Shown piece by piece: positions 42,695-51,605 of a stretch of DNA of 64,000 bases. A program made the translations under genes and the position numbers. The notes under the pieces were generated by a model that was not told the origin of the DNA, ran no database searches, and saw nothing but the letters and a program-made list of their open reading frames with translations. Every line of letters begins with the position of its first letter. Position 1 is the first letter of the stretch. This DNA is from Zoogloeaceae bacterium (lineage in GTDB: Bacteria; Pseudomonadota; Gammaproteobacteria; Burkholderiales; Rhodocyclaceae): NCBI GenBank assembly GCA_024235675.1, contig JACKLZ010000002.1, positions 1,106,709 to 1,170,708 on the forward strand, given 5' to 3'.

Positions 42695-44890
42695 TCAGCG
42701 CCGCTGCTCACTTTTCAGCCGCGAAACCCGGGTCACCGACTGCTGCACCCGCACCGTCCGGATCACTCGCGCCAGATGCACCCGGTTCTCGACTTCAAGC
42801 ACGAACTGCAATGCCGTGTACGGCGCCTGCTCCACGTCCATGGTGACATTGAGGATGTTGGCGTTGGCGTCAGCGATCGCCGCCGCCACCTTGGCCAGCA
42901 CCCCACGATTGTCGACGGTCAGCACGCGGATCGCCGCCTCGAACAGGAGCCCTTCTGCCGGCTCCCAGCCGACTTCGATCCAGCGCCCGCGATCACCGCG
43001 CCGACGCGCCACCACCGGGCAGTCGTCCACGTGCACTTCAAGACCCTGCCCCTTGCGGATGGTGGCGATGATGTCGTCACCGGGGATCGGGTGGCAGCAT
43101 TTTGCCAACTGCACAGCGGTGCCTTCGCTGCCGCGGATCAGCACTGCACCGACGGGCTTGGGTTTGATCACATTCGGCCGACCCGACTCCTGATCCTGCG
43201 CTTCGGCCACCCGCCGCGCGACGATCACCGGCAGACGCTTGCCCAGACCGAGGTCGGCAAAAATCTCGCGACGATCGCGCACGCCCGCATCCCCAAGAAA
43301 GCGGTCCCAGGCGAAGACACTGATCTGCCCCAGCGTCAGTCCGTGCTCGCGCAGTGACTGGTTAAGCAGGCGCTCGCCCAAGGCCACTGCCTCATCATGC
43401 TGAGCCGATTTGAGAAAGTGCCGGATCTGCGCCCGTGCCTTGCCGGTGCGGACATAGGCCAGCCAGGCCGGGTTGGGACTGGCGTGCGCCGCGGTAATCA
43501 CCTCAACCTGGTCGCCATTTCGCAGCTCGGTGCGCAGCGGCACCAGATCGCCATTGACCCGGCAGGCCACACAGCGATTGCCGATGTCGGTGTGCACCGC
43601 GTAGGCGAAGTCGACGGGGGTCGCACCGCGCTGCAGCGACAGGATGCGGCCCTTGGGCGTAAAGGCATAGACCTCGCTCGGGAAGAGATCGATCTTGACG
43701 TGCTCAAGGAACTCGGTGGCTTCGGCGGAGGCCGACTGCAGGTCGATCAGCGACTGCAGCCATGAATGAGTGCGCTGGTGAAGCTCCGACAAACTCGACT
43801 CGTCGTCCTTGTACAACCAGTGCGAGGCCACGCCCGACTCGGCCACATGGTGCATTGCGCGGGTACGCACCTGCACTTCCACCGGTGTGCCGTAGGGCCC
43901 GATCAAGGTAGTGTGCAGTGACTGATAACCGTTGGCCTTGGGGATCGCGATGTAATCCTTGAACTTGCCCGGCACCGGCTTGTACAGCGCGTGCAGCGAC
44001 CCGATGGTCAGATAGCACGAGGGCACGTCGGGCACGATCACCCGGAAGCCGTAGATATCGAGCACTTGCGAGAAGGACAGGCGCTTCTCGATCATCTTGC
44101 GATAAATGCCGTAAAGGTGCTTTTCGCGGCCCTGGATCTCCGCCGAGATGCCCCACTGCGGCAGACGCGCCTCCAGCGCCGTGAGCACCTTGCCCACCAC
44201 CTCGCGCCGATTGCCGCGTGCCGCCTTGATCGCCTTGGCCAGCACCTGGTAGCGCAAGGGGTGCTTGTGCATGAACGACAGTTCCTGCAACTCGCGATAC
44301 AAGCCGTTGAGGCCGAGCCGGTTGGCAATGGGCGCGTAGATTTCGAGGGTTTCGCTGGCGATCCGGCGGCGCTTGGCCGGACGGACGAAGTCCAGCGTGC
44401 GCATGTTGTGCAGACGATCGGCGAGCTTGATGAGGATGACCCGCAAATCGGTGGCCATCGCCAGCAGCATCTTGCGGAAATTTTCCGCCTGCGCCTCTTC
44501 CTGGGATCGGAACTCTATCTTGTCGAGCTTGGACAGACCATCGACCAGCTCGGCCGTCACCCGGCCAAAGCGCTCGGTGATCTCCGCCTTGGTGACGGAG
44601 GTGTCTTCCATCACATCATGCAACAGGGCCGCGGTCAGCGCCTGCGCGTCAAGATTCCAGTCCGCGACCAGTTCGGTGACGGCAACCGGGTGCGTGATGT
44701 AAGGCTCGCCGCTGATGCGGTACTGCCCGGTGTGGGCGGCCGCCGAAAAATGGTAGGCCGCCTCGACGCGACCGACATCTTCTGGCCGCAAATAGGTACT
44801 GATCTTTGCCTTCAGCCGCTCGAAATCAACCCTCGGAACGCTGGACACAGGCGGCCCGAAAGGCATCGGGACCGGGCGGCCGACATCCAT
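42695..44890 (-). CDS. spoT: SpoT: bifunctional (p)ppGpp synthetase/hydrolase
   Basis: 731 residues. HD hydrolase domain with LLHDVMEDT (about 90) and LADRLHNMRTL; RelA/SpoT synthetase domain with YGFRVIVPD and ANGYQSLHTT; TGS domain (about 400-460, YAFTPKGRILSLQRGATPVDFAYAVH region); C-terminal ACT domain. The intact HD motif shows a hydrolase-capable enzyme. It follows rpoZ and gmk in the classic order. The gene controls the stringent response in the cytoplasm. Confidence 0.96.
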   Translation of the reverse strand: MDVGRPVPMPFGPPVSSVPRVDFERLKAKISTYLRPEDVGRVEAAYHFSAAAHTGQYRISGEPYITHPVAVTELVADWNLDAQALTAALLHDVMEDTSVTKAEITERFGRVTAELVDGLSKLDKIEFRSQEEAQAENFRKMLLAMATDLRVILIKLADRLHNMRTLDFVRPAKRRRIASETLEIYAPIANRLGLNGLYRELQELSFMHKHPLRYQVLAKAIKAARGNRREVVGKVLTALEARLPQWGISAEIQGREKHLYGIYRKMIEKRLSFSQVLDIYGFRVIVPDVPSCYLTIGSLHALYKPVPGKFKDYIAIPKANGYQSLHTTLIGPYGTPVEVQVRTRAMHHVAESGVASHWLYKDDESSLSELHQRTHSWLQSLIDLQSASAEATEFLEHVKIDLFPSEVYAFTPKGRILSLQRGATPVDFAYAVHTDIGNRCVACRVNGDLVPLRTELRNGDQVEVITAAHASPNPAWLAYVRTGKARAQIRHFLKSAQHDEAVALGERLLNQSLREHGLTLGQISVFAWDRFLGDAGVRDRREIFADLGLGKRLPVIVARRVAEAQDQESGRPNVIKPKPVGAVLIRGSEGTAVQLAKCCHPIPGDDIIATIRKGQGLEVHVDDCPVVARRRGDRGRWIEVGWEPAEGLLFEAAIRVLTVDNRGVLAKVAAAIADANANILNVTMDVEQAPYTALQFVLEVENRVHLARVIRTVRVQQSVTRVSRLKSEQRR

Positions 44891-44945
44891 ATAAGACCTG
44901 ATCTGCTCAGTTCAGATGCCGGCGTCGCGGTGCGTCATCGCACGC

Positions 44946-45161
44946 TTACGCCTGGCCTCGGTTGAGCACTTCCAGTCCGACCTTGCCGGCTTCGATTTCG
45001 CGCAGGGCGATCACCGTCGGCTTATCGCGGTCGGCGCGATCGATTTCGATCAGCGGTTCGTTACCCGTGGTCAGCTGGCGCGCACGATAGGTTGCGGCCA
45101 GGGTGAGCTGAAAGCGGTTGGGGATACGCTTGAGACAATCTTCAATCGTAATACGGGCCAT
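44946..45161 (-). CDS. rpoZ: RNA polymerase omega subunit
   Basis: 71 residues, MARITIEDCLKRIPNRFQLT and VIALREIEAGKVG being characteristic. It helps assemble RNA polymerase and forms part of a ppGpp-binding site, which fits its place between gmk and spoT. Six bases from the gmk stop. Confidence 0.96.
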   Translation of the reverse strand: MARITIEDCLKRIPNRFQLTLAATYRARQLTTGNEPLIEIDRADRDKPTVIALREIEAGKVGLEVLNRGQA

Positions 45162-45167
45162 GGGAAT

Positions 45168-45782
45168 TCAATCCTTCTCGAGGAAATCAAAATAGGTCGG
45201 GAAACGCGCATGCTGATTGGCATAGCGCAGCCGGGCGGCGCGCACGACAGCCACCAGATCGTCCAGCGCTGCGGGCAATTCGTTGTTAATTATAACGTAA
45301 TCGAACTCAGCCACATGGCGCATCTCGCCGCGTGCGGCAAGCAATCGCCGGCCGATCACATCCTCGCTGTCCGTGCCCCTGCCACGCAGTCGGCGTTCGA
45401 GCTCTTCGGTCGAAGGCGGTAGCACGAAAACGCCCACCGCCCCCGGGAAAGCCTTGCGCACCTGCTGCGCGCCCTGCCAGTCGATTTCGAGCAGCATGTC
45501 GCGCCCCGCATCGATCTGTGCCTGCAGCCAGACACGCGAGGTCGCGTAGTAATTGCCATGCACTTCGGCCCACTCGAGAAACTCGCCCCGATCGCGCAAC
45601 TGACGAAAGCTCGCCACGTCCACAAAGTGATACTCGCGCCCATTTTCCTCGCCCGGACGCGGCGAGCGCGTGGTGTAGGAAATGGACAGGTGTACCGAAG
45701 CATCGCGCTCAAGCAAACCTTTTACCAGGGTCGTTTTGCCGGCGCCCGACGGGGCGGTGACGATAAACAAAGTTCCAGACAT
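45168..45782 (-). CDS. gmk: Guanylate kinase
   Basis: 204 residues. P-loop APSGAGKTTL (about 10-19), SISYTTRSPRPGEENGREYHF for GMP binding, and the lid segment RLRGRGTDSEDVI. Converts GMP to GDP with ATP. First gene of gmk-rpoZ-spoT. Confidence 0.97.
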   Translation of the reverse strand: MSGTLFIVTAPSGAGKTTLVKGLLERDASVHLSISYTTRSPRPGEENGREYHFVDVASFRQLRDRGEFLEWAEVHGNYYATSRVWLQAQIDAGRDMLLEIDWQGAQQVRKAFPGAVGVFVLPPSTEELERRLRGRGTDSEDVIGRRLLAARGEMRHVAEFDYVIINNELPAALDDLVAVVRAARLRYANQHARFPTYFDFLEKD

Positions 45783-45946
45783 TCGATATTCTCAGGCAGC
45801 AATCGCTACCATCCTCATTGACGCAGTGCGCGTTAGTCCTCAGATTCTAGCCCGGATCAGGCCCCCGGCGCGTGCCATGGCTCGCCACACCGGCGCTGTC
45901 GGCACTTGAACTCCGCCTCTGGATGACAGCAATTCACGGTGATGTT

Positions 45947-45964
45947 TGTAAAAGCTTCTTTACA
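45947..45964. promoter_or_regulatory. Operator-like palindrome TGTAAA-N6-TTTACA
   Basis: Perfect 6-bp arms with a 6-base spacer, about 160 bases upstream of the secreted protein gene at 46125. A looser TTGTAA follows at once. The form resembles dimeric repressor or activator sites; the regulator is not identified. Confidence 0.4.
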
Positions 45965-46029
45965 GTTGTAACGGCCGAGAACTCAACTCACACATGCCGG
46001 TCACATTTGCGTTCCATAGTGCGAACATT

Positions 46030-46057
46030 GGGGCTTGAAGTTTTTTCAAGCGCCCCC
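46030..46057 (+). other. Leader hairpin GCTTGAA-N5-TTCAAGC
   Basis: A perfect 7-bp inverted repeat (46033-46039 / 46045-46051) extended by GGG and CCC, 68 bases before the ATG at 46125. It could fold in the mRNA leader or be an operator; its loop contains T-runs but the flank does not, so it is not a standard terminator. Confidence 0.4.
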
Positions 46058-46124
46058 ATGTAGCCTCGACCGACCCTGACCCGCCCGCCGGCCACCTAGA
46101 GCCAGCGGCGACCTGGAGCACCGC

Positions 46125-46562
46125 ATGACCCGTAGATCGGAAAGCAACGTTCGCAAGATTCTCAGCACTGCTGCCATGGCGCTGGCCGTCCCCACCGCCG
46201 CCTCCGCAGCCACCTCGCCCGCGCCCGCCATGACCGAGAAGCCCTCGGTCAGCAGTTCGGCCGCCAAACGCAGCACTCGTCCGAGCGAGAACGACGAGGC
46301 ACACCCTGAGCTGTTCCCGCTCAAGTTGCGCCCGGCCGCAAGCGCCGGCACCGAAGCCGCAGAGAAGGCCATTCAGGTCAAAGTACTGGACGCAGCCGGC
46401 CGCCGCATTTTGCTGGCTCGCGCGCATGGCAACATCACGCTAGGGCCGCTGCCCGCTGGCGAGTACACCCTGCAGCTATGCTCGGGCACCTCGATGGAAG
46501 AGCACGCACTCAAGCTCGGCGCCGGCAAGCGCGGGCTGTTGCGCTACGAACTCGGCGCCTGA
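46125..46562 (+). CDS. Secreted protein of unknown function
   Basis: 145 residues. A basic start MTRRSESNVRK and hydrophobic AAMALAVPTAASAA look like a signal peptide ending near residue 29. A Ser/Pro/Lys-rich low-complexity linker follows (about 30-65). The last 60 residues (IQVKVLDAAGRRILLARAHG, then LGPLPAGEYTLQL) resemble a small beta-sandwich of the carboxypeptidase-regulatory kind. No catalytic motif. It ends at an intrinsic terminator and converges on the sortase gene. Confidence 0.72.
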   Translation: MTRRSESNVRKILSTAAMALAVPTAASAATSPAPAMTEKPSVSSSAAKRSTRPSENDEAHPELFPLKLRPAASAGTEAAEKAIQVKVLDAAGRRILLARAHGNITLGPLPAGEYTLQLCSGTSMEEHALKLGAGKRGLLRYELGA

Positions 46563-46589
46563 TCGGCGCACGCGCTTCGCATCAAACAC

Positions 46590-46620
46590 AAAGGCGCCCA
46601 AGTGGGCGCCTTTGTCCTTG
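46590..46620 (+). terminator. Intrinsic terminator after the secreted protein gene
   Basis: AAAGGCGCCC-AAGT-GGGCGCCTTT followed by GTCCTTG: a 10-bp stem. The symmetrical A and T runs let it act for the plus gene and probably for the convergent sortase operon. Confidence 0.82.
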
Positions 46621-46637
46621 TCGTCTTCGGCGGACGG

Positions 46638-47333
46638 CTACAAGCGCTCGCTCGCCCCGATTTGCTCCGCAGTCACCACATAGCGCAGCGGCCCGCCCGC
46701 GCGCAGCGCGTTGAAGGGGTAGCAGGTCACCAGCGTGAGGCGATGCGCCTCCGGCGCAGACACCAGCACACCGGTGTCGGACTTGTCGACCACGCGCTGG
46801 TCGGTGATGCGATAGCTCGCCACTTCGCCTGTCGGCATCTCCACCTCGACGGTCTCACCCGCCTGCACCCACTCCAGGAAAGCAAAATGGGTGTCACGAT
46901 GGCCGCCGATTACGCTGTTACCCGCCGCGCCGGGGGCTGCCGTCCCAAACACATGCCCCGGCCCGAAGGCCAGGCTGCGCCCCTGACTGCCCGCCAGCAC
47001 ATACAGCTCGACGCCACGCGCCGGCACGCTCAGTCGCGCCACCGGCCAGGTGTCCGCCCACGGCCAGGGTTTGACCTGCGTGTCGCCCGCCAGCGTCTTC
47101 TGCCAGGCCTGACTGATCAAGGTCTGCGCCAGCCAGGCCTTGGCGTGGATGTAGCCGGCCTGACCGAATTGCGACACCGCGACCAGCAAGCTGAGAACGG
47201 CGACGGCCTTGATGCTCCACGACGCAATTCGCCGACGGCGCGGCACGGCGGCTTCCCGGCATGTCGGCGCCGGCCAGGCGCACTCGACGCCAAGAAATTC
47301 AGTGTGACTGCAGTTGTGGCAAATGGTCATCAT
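46638..47333 (-). CDS. Class GN sortase (proteobacterial dedicated sortase)
   Basis: 231 residues. Catalytic triad elements are the histidine in VIGGHRDTHF, the cysteine in LTLVTCYPFNAL and the arginine in GGPLRYVV. One membrane helix lies near 42-60, before GYIHAKAWLAQ, typical of class GN. The first 30 residues hold four cysteines (MMTICHNC, GVEC, PTC), unusual for the family; a GTG start at 47246 would remove them and give a standard N terminus. It should cleave and anchor the VIT/VWA protein encoded three bases upstream. Confidence 0.92.
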   Translation of the reverse strand: MMTICHNCSHTEFLGVECAWPAPTCREAAVPRRRRIASWSIKAVAVLSLLVAVSQFGQAGYIHAKAWLAQTLISQAWQKTLAGDTQVKPWPWADTWPVARLSVPARGVELYVLAGSQGRSLAFGPGHVFGTAAPGAAGNSVIGGHRDTHFAFLEWVQAGETVEVEMPTGEVASYRITDQRVVDKSDTGVLVSAPEAHRLTLVTCYPFNALRAGGPLRYVVTAEQIGASERL

Positions 47334-47336
47334 GGC

Positions 47337-49475
47337 TTATCCCTTCATGATCAGTTGGCGTACGCGCGGCGTACGGGTGAGGCAGAACGCGGCCAGCGCC
47401 AGCGCACCGAGCAGCGCGTGCCAGCGCGCGTCGGTGGCGCCCTGCGGCAGCTCGCCCATCACGCCCGAGGGCGACCAGCCGGCCGGCAGCAGGCCCGGCA
47501 CGGCGCCGGACTTGAGGCGGGCATCGGCGGAACGGGCGGGGGTCTTGTCGACCGCCACAAAGCTGGTGAACTTGCTGACCAGCTGGAATTCCAGCGCCAG
47601 GGCGAGCACCTGCGCACGCACCGCATCCTCATTCGCACCGTCGGCGAGCGTGTCCATCCAGTGGTCGATCTTCTGCCGCGCCCACAGCACGCCGATGCCT
47701 TCGCCGGGGTTGGCGTCGTCGATCGCCAGCGAGCTGGTCCAGCGGATGTCGCCTGAATCACCACTCAGGCGCACTTCGCCACCCACGGTGCGGTCAATCG
47801 CCGCGGCCACCACCACCGGCTCACCGAGGTAGAGATCGGGCAGCGGATCGGGTGAGGCATCGGCGCGCGCGCCGCTCGGCCAGGTGATGGTCAGCCCCTT
47901 GACCACAGGCGATTCGAGCTTGGTAAACAGTTCGGAAATGCGCGCACGCACTTCCTCAACCTTGCCAATGTAAGTAAAGGTGCCGCGCCCCGCCTGCGCC
48001 GCCCTGCGCATGAAGTGGCCGTTCGGCGCCGAGCCGATGCCCACGGTAAACAAGCGCGAGTCGCCCAGGCGCTGCTCGATCATGCCAAACAGCTGCGCCT
48101 CGTTGCCAACCGCGCCATCGGTCAAAAACACGATCTGCCGCACGCGGTCCACGTTGCGCCCGCCATCGAGCGCCAGATCCAGCGCACCGGCCATCTCGGT
48201 GCCGCCATCGGCACGCAGGCGCTGCACCCAGCGCACCGCGTGATCGACGTTGCTCCGGCTGGCAGGCTGGGCGGCGGTATACAGCGCCGATGCCGTGGAA
48301 TTGAATTCGATGACATTAAAGCGATCCTCGGCATCCAGGCGCGCCAAGGCCATGGCCAAAGCGTCGCGCGCCTGAACGATCGACGCGCCCTCCATCGAGC
48401 CGGAGGTGTCAATGATGTACACCACCTCGCGCGGCAAGCGCTTGCCCACCGCGCTCGGCGCCGGCGGCACCAGCATCAGCAGCGCGTGATCGCGGTCCTT
48501 GCCCGGCTCGACAAACAGCGTGGCTGACGGCGCCGTGCCGGCGGCCAGCGTCCAGTTGAGGACGAAATCGCGGTTGGCCGGCGTGCGCCCCTCGCTCAGC
48601 CGGATGCGTCGCACAGAGGGCTTGAGCGTGTCGATGCGCACGCGGTGGAAGGGGCTGTCGACCGCAGCGATCGGCACGCCGGCATCGAGATACACATTCA
48701 GACTCACCGGATTGATGACCGGCCCCGCCTCATCCGGCTGCATCATCGGCGGCAGAATAGCGGCAGCGTCAGGCACCACGTCAGTGCCGGTCACGGCGCC
48801 ACTCTCCTCATCAGCCATCACCTTGCCGGGGATGTAGCGCGGCGCCACCACCATCGGGAAGCGCAAGCTGTAGCGGCCCACGCCCTCGGCCACCGCGTAG
48901 TCCAGCGTGTGCTGGTATTCGATCTCGACCCGGATCTCGTCGCGCGGGCCGATGTTGGCCACCCGCGTGGTGAAGATGTTCGGTCGCTCCTGAGACACCA
49001 GCGCGGTCGCCTTGCCCTCGGCCTTGGCTTTTTCATAGGTTGCCTGGGCCTGCGCGCGCTCCTGGATTTCGCCCTCGATCACCCGGTCGGCCACCTGTAT
49101 GCGCATGCGATCGACCGCCGCATTCTCGGGCAACGGAAACACATAGGTGCCCTCGCGCCAGTCGTGCGCCGGGTTGCGGAAACGCTGCACCACCTTGGCC
49201 CGCACGATCGGGCCACTCACCCGCAAGGTGACATCGGTGTGCAGCAAAGGCGCGGCAACCGGATCGCCGCCGCCGGCACCGCGGAACAACAGCGTGCCCT
49301 GCTGGACCGCGCCGTCCTCAGCCCCCGCCGCCTCGGCCGGCCCTGCCAGCATCAGCACCAGTGCGCCGAGCGCCAGACTCACGCCCAGACCGGTGAAGAA
49401 CATCAGCAACAAGCGGGCGAGCAGTTCAGCAACTTCTCGGGCGCGATCTCTAAAACCAAGCGGTGCGGGGGTCAT
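47337..49475 (-). CDS. Sortase-system target protein with VIT and VWA domains
   Basis: 712 residues. N-terminal membrane/signal segment (about 22-50), VIT domain (VSGPIVRAKVVQRFRNP, about 86-210), VWA domain with intact MIDAS (YIIDTSGSMEG, about 357; later TEMAG and FLTDGAVGN). The C terminus is a sorting signal: LPQGATDARW, a hydrophobic helix, then TRTPRVRQL. This matches the marine proteobacterial sortase target family. VIT/VWA proteins bind metal-dependent partners; here the protein is predicted to be handled by the adjacent sortase at the envelope. Confidence 0.93.
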   Translation of the reverse strand: MTPAPLGFRDRAREVAELLARLLLMFFTGLGVSLALGALVLMLAGPAEAAGAEDGAVQQGTLLFRGAGGGDPVAAPLLHTDVTLRVSGPIVRAKVVQRFRNPAHDWREGTYVFPLPENAAVDRMRIQVADRVIEGEIQERAQAQATYEKAKAEGKATALVSQERPNIFTTRVANIGPRDEIRVEIEYQHTLDYAVAEGVGRYSLRFPMVVAPRYIPGKVMADEESGAVTGTDVVPDAAAILPPMMQPDEAGPVINPVSLNVYLDAGVPIAAVDSPFHRVRIDTLKPSVRRIRLSEGRTPANRDFVLNWTLAAGTAPSATLFVEPGKDRDHALLMLVPPAPSAVGKRLPREVVYIIDTSGSMEGASIVQARDALAMALARLDAEDRFNVIEFNSTASALYTAAQPASRSNVDHAVRWVQRLRADGGTEMAGALDLALDGGRNVDRVRQIVFLTDGAVGNEAQLFGMIEQRLGDSRLFTVGIGSAPNGHFMRRAAQAGRGTFTYIGKVEEVRARISELFTKLESPVVKGLTITWPSGARADASPDPLPDLYLGEPVVVAAAIDRTVGGEVRLSGDSGDIRWTSSLAIDDANPGEGIGVLWARQKIDHWMDTLADGANEDAVRAQVLALALEFQLVSKFTSFVAVDKTPARSADARLKSGAVPGLLPAGWSPSGVMGELPQGATDARWHALLGALALAAFCLTRTPRVRQLIMKG

Positions 49476-49626
49476 GGCGGTCTCCGTTCAAGGGCGTTTT
49501 TGGACACGACCATTGAAACGGGGAAAACCGACCCCTTCGGGCACCAAATCGGGCAAAGCGCAGATCAAATGTGGCAGAAAAAGGGCAGCGGCCCGGCACG
49601 CACCGGCAGTGCTAAAGTAGCGCCCC

Positions 49627-50316
49627 ATGGGACGCCGAATCGCCATTATTGAAGACGAAGCCGCCATCCGGGCCAACTACTCGGAAGCCTTTGCACGCCA
49701 GGGCTATGAAGTCTCGGCCTATGCCGACCGACCCAGCGCACTGGCCGCGTTTCGCGACCGCCTGCCGGAGCTGGCGATCATCGACATCGGCCTGGGCAAT
49801 GAACCCGAAGGCGGCTTTACGCTGTGCGCCGAGTTACGCGCGCTGTCGCAGCGCCTGCCGATCATCTTTTTGACCGCGCGCGACAGCGACTTCGATGTGG
49901 TGTCAGGCCTGCGCCTTGGCGCCGACGACTACCTGACCAAGGACATCAGCCTCCCGCACCTGCTGGCCCGCGTGGCCGCGCTGTTTCGCCGGGTCGATGT
50001 ACTGGCCGAAGCCAAGCCGCCCGAAGAGCAGCTGGACCGCGGCGAACTCCAGCTGGACATCAGCCGCCTGAGCGCACGCTGGCGCGGCACGCCGGTGGCG
50101 CTGACACTGACCGAATTCTGGATGGTGCACACCCTGGCGCGGCACCCGGGGCATGTGAAGAACCGCGATCAGCTGATGGATGATGCCCACCTGGTGGTGG
50201 ACGACGGCACCATCACCTCGCATATCAAACGGATTCGCAAGAAATTTGCCGCGCTCGACCCGGATTTTGACCGGATCGAGAGCGTTTACGGTGCCGGCTA
50301 CCGCTGGAAGGCCTGA
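49627..50316 (+). CDS. pdsR: PdsR-type response regulator of the sortase system
   Basis: 229 residues. Receiver domain with acidic pair IIEDE, phosphoacceptor in AIIDIGLGN (about residue 54), LTARDSD and DDYLTKDIS; the C-terminal winged helix ends ESVYGAGYRWKA, the OmpR/PhoB type. Divergent from the target-sortase operon over 151 bases, so it probably regulates both. Its kinase gene is not next to it but 1.3 kb on. Confidence 0.9.
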   Translation: MGRRIAIIEDEAAIRANYSEAFARQGYEVSAYADRPSALAAFRDRLPELAIIDIGLGNEPEGGFTLCAELRALSQRLPIIFLTARDSDFDVVSGLRLGADDYLTKDISLPHLLARVAALFRRVDVLAEAKPPEEQLDRGELQLDISRLSARWRGTPVALTLTEFWMVHTLARHPGHVKNRDQLMDDAHLVVDDGTITSHIKRIRKKFAALDPDFDRIESVYGAGYRWKA

Positions 50317-50331
50317 ACCCCCTGCGGCGCG

Positions 50332-51441
50332 TCAGCCACCGTTGAGAAAGAACAGCACCATGGCAATCACCACGGCAATCACCAACGCTGCTACGAGCGT
50401 GCCAGCGCTGGTCGTGCGTGCGGCGGCCGGCGGCGGTGCGGGTTCAACGGCCGGTGCGGGGGCGGCCGGTGGCTGCGGCGCGACCGGCGCTGCGGGCTTG
50501 ACCGGCGCTTCTGCCGCGGGCGCTGGTGCCGCGGGCGCAGTCTTGCCCGACGGCGGCACGGTGAAGTCGAAGTCGACCTTCGTCACGGGTTTTTGAGGCA
50601 GCTTTGCCGCCGGCTTGTCATGCGCTGCCCGCAATGCCGCCAAGTCGGCATCCTCATCGGCCAACGCGCTTTCGTACTCGCGAATCGCATCCGGGTTGAT
50701 CACGGTCTGCATCATGGCCGAACGCGGATTGCCCAGGGGCGGGTTGTTGTCGGCCTCGCCCAGCGCGGCGCGGATCATGTCGAGCGACGCGCTGCTGTCA
50801 AAACTGTGCTGAACGTTGTAGGGCACCGAGGCGCTGAACTGTGTCTGCATCAGACTCGCTTCGGTCGCCGCCTCGGGCTCGGACATCTCGGACATCTCGG
50901 ACATCTCGGACGGCAGCAGGGCCGGGCGCGGCAAGGCCGGATCGGCCGAAACATCCATGCCCATCTGACGCAAGGTCTTGATATAGGTCCGGGCTTTTTC
51001 TTCGCTCAACCCGCGCTTGATGGTCACATCCTGACCCGAAAACAGCAGCGCCTGCTGACGCTCATCGAAACGCAGACGGCTGGCCGACTGGCGCATCACG
51101 GCCTCGCGCGAGAACCCGGGCAGCACCTTGCCGCCAAAGACGATGCGATAGCCCGGCGCGCTCGGCGTCGCCGGTGCAGCCTTTGCTGGCGCTGGCGACG
51201 CCGCCGGCGCAGCCACCGCGTGTGACCGGGCACTCAGGCCCATGGCGGCCAGCTCGGCCAGATAACGACGCGCCTGTTCTGCATCCAGGCCCTTCTTGAG
51301 CGTAATGCGCCGCCCGGAGAACATCTGCGCGAGTTGAGGCGGCTTCAAACCGAAGCGTTCGCCAAACTGCGCCTTGACCTGCTCAGGCTCAAAACCGTCG
51401 AGTAAATCGCCGGTAAAAACTATCGCGTAGAGGGGCCCCAT
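50332..51441 (-). CDS. Tail-anchored protein with two copies of an approximately 70-residue domain
   Basis: 369 residues. Two similar N-terminal domains: residues 4-72 (YAIVFTGDLLDGF, MFSGRRITLKKGLDAEQARR) and about 97-165 (YRIVFGGKVLPGF, LFSGQDVTIKRGLSEEKART). The same small domain, as I recall, sits at the N terminus of assorted proteobacterial membrane proteins. Then come SEMSEMSEMSE, a helical region, a long Ala/Pro-rich linker, and one C-terminal helix (VAALVIAVVIAMVLFFL) ending NGG. No signal peptide, so the domains face the cytoplasm. It lies between response regulator and kinase on the opposite strand. Confidence 0.75.
   Translation of the reverse strand: MGPLYAIVFTGDLLDGFEPEQVKAQFGERFGLKPPQLAQMFSGRRITLKKGLDAEQARRYLAELAAMGLSARSHAVAAPAASPAPAKAAPATPSAPGYRIVFGGKVLPGFSREAVMRQSASRLRFDERQQALLFSGQDVTIKRGLSEEKARTYIKTLRQMGMDVSADPALPRPALLPSEMSEMSEMSEPEAATEASLMQTQFSASVPYNVQHSFDSSASLDMIRAALGEADNNPPLGNPRSAMMQTVINPDAIREYESALADEDADLAALRAAHDKPAAKLPQKPVTKVDFDFTVPPSGKTAPAAPAPAAEAPVKPAAPVAPQPPAAPAPAVEPAPPPAAARTTSAGTLVAALVIAVVIAMVLFFLNGG
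50878..50911 (-). repeat. 9-bp tandem repeat coding Ser-Glu-Met
   Basis: CTCGGACAT is repeated three times exactly, with a partial fourth copy, giving the SEMSEMSEMSE run. Tandem in-frame 9-mers can gain or lose copies by slippage without breaking the frame. Confidence 0.85.
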
Positions 51442-51605
51442 CCCTTATTGCTCCCGATGCATGACACGTTGCAGCACAAGCCTACTTTGTACCATGCAAT
51501 ATGCCGTAATCCTTGAGGAATTGGTTACGTTTTGATCCGTAATGCCCGGCAGCCACGCCATCGCGCCAATGCTATAGTCAGCCAATCGCCCCGGGGCCGG
51601 CCCAG

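Larger units (their letters stand above)
45783..46124. other. 342-base intergenic region with two palindromes
   Basis: Divergent region between gmk and the secreted protein gene. I see no coding frame with support. It holds an 18-base operator-like palindrome (45947-45964) and a hairpin (46030-46057), both nearer the plus-strand gene, described separately. Confidence 0.7.

Noticed and set aside
41187..43193. A 668-residue plus-strand frame across the nuclease fusion, DUF3460 gene and spoT
   Set aside because: It crosses three well-supported minus-strand genes and has no recognisable domain.
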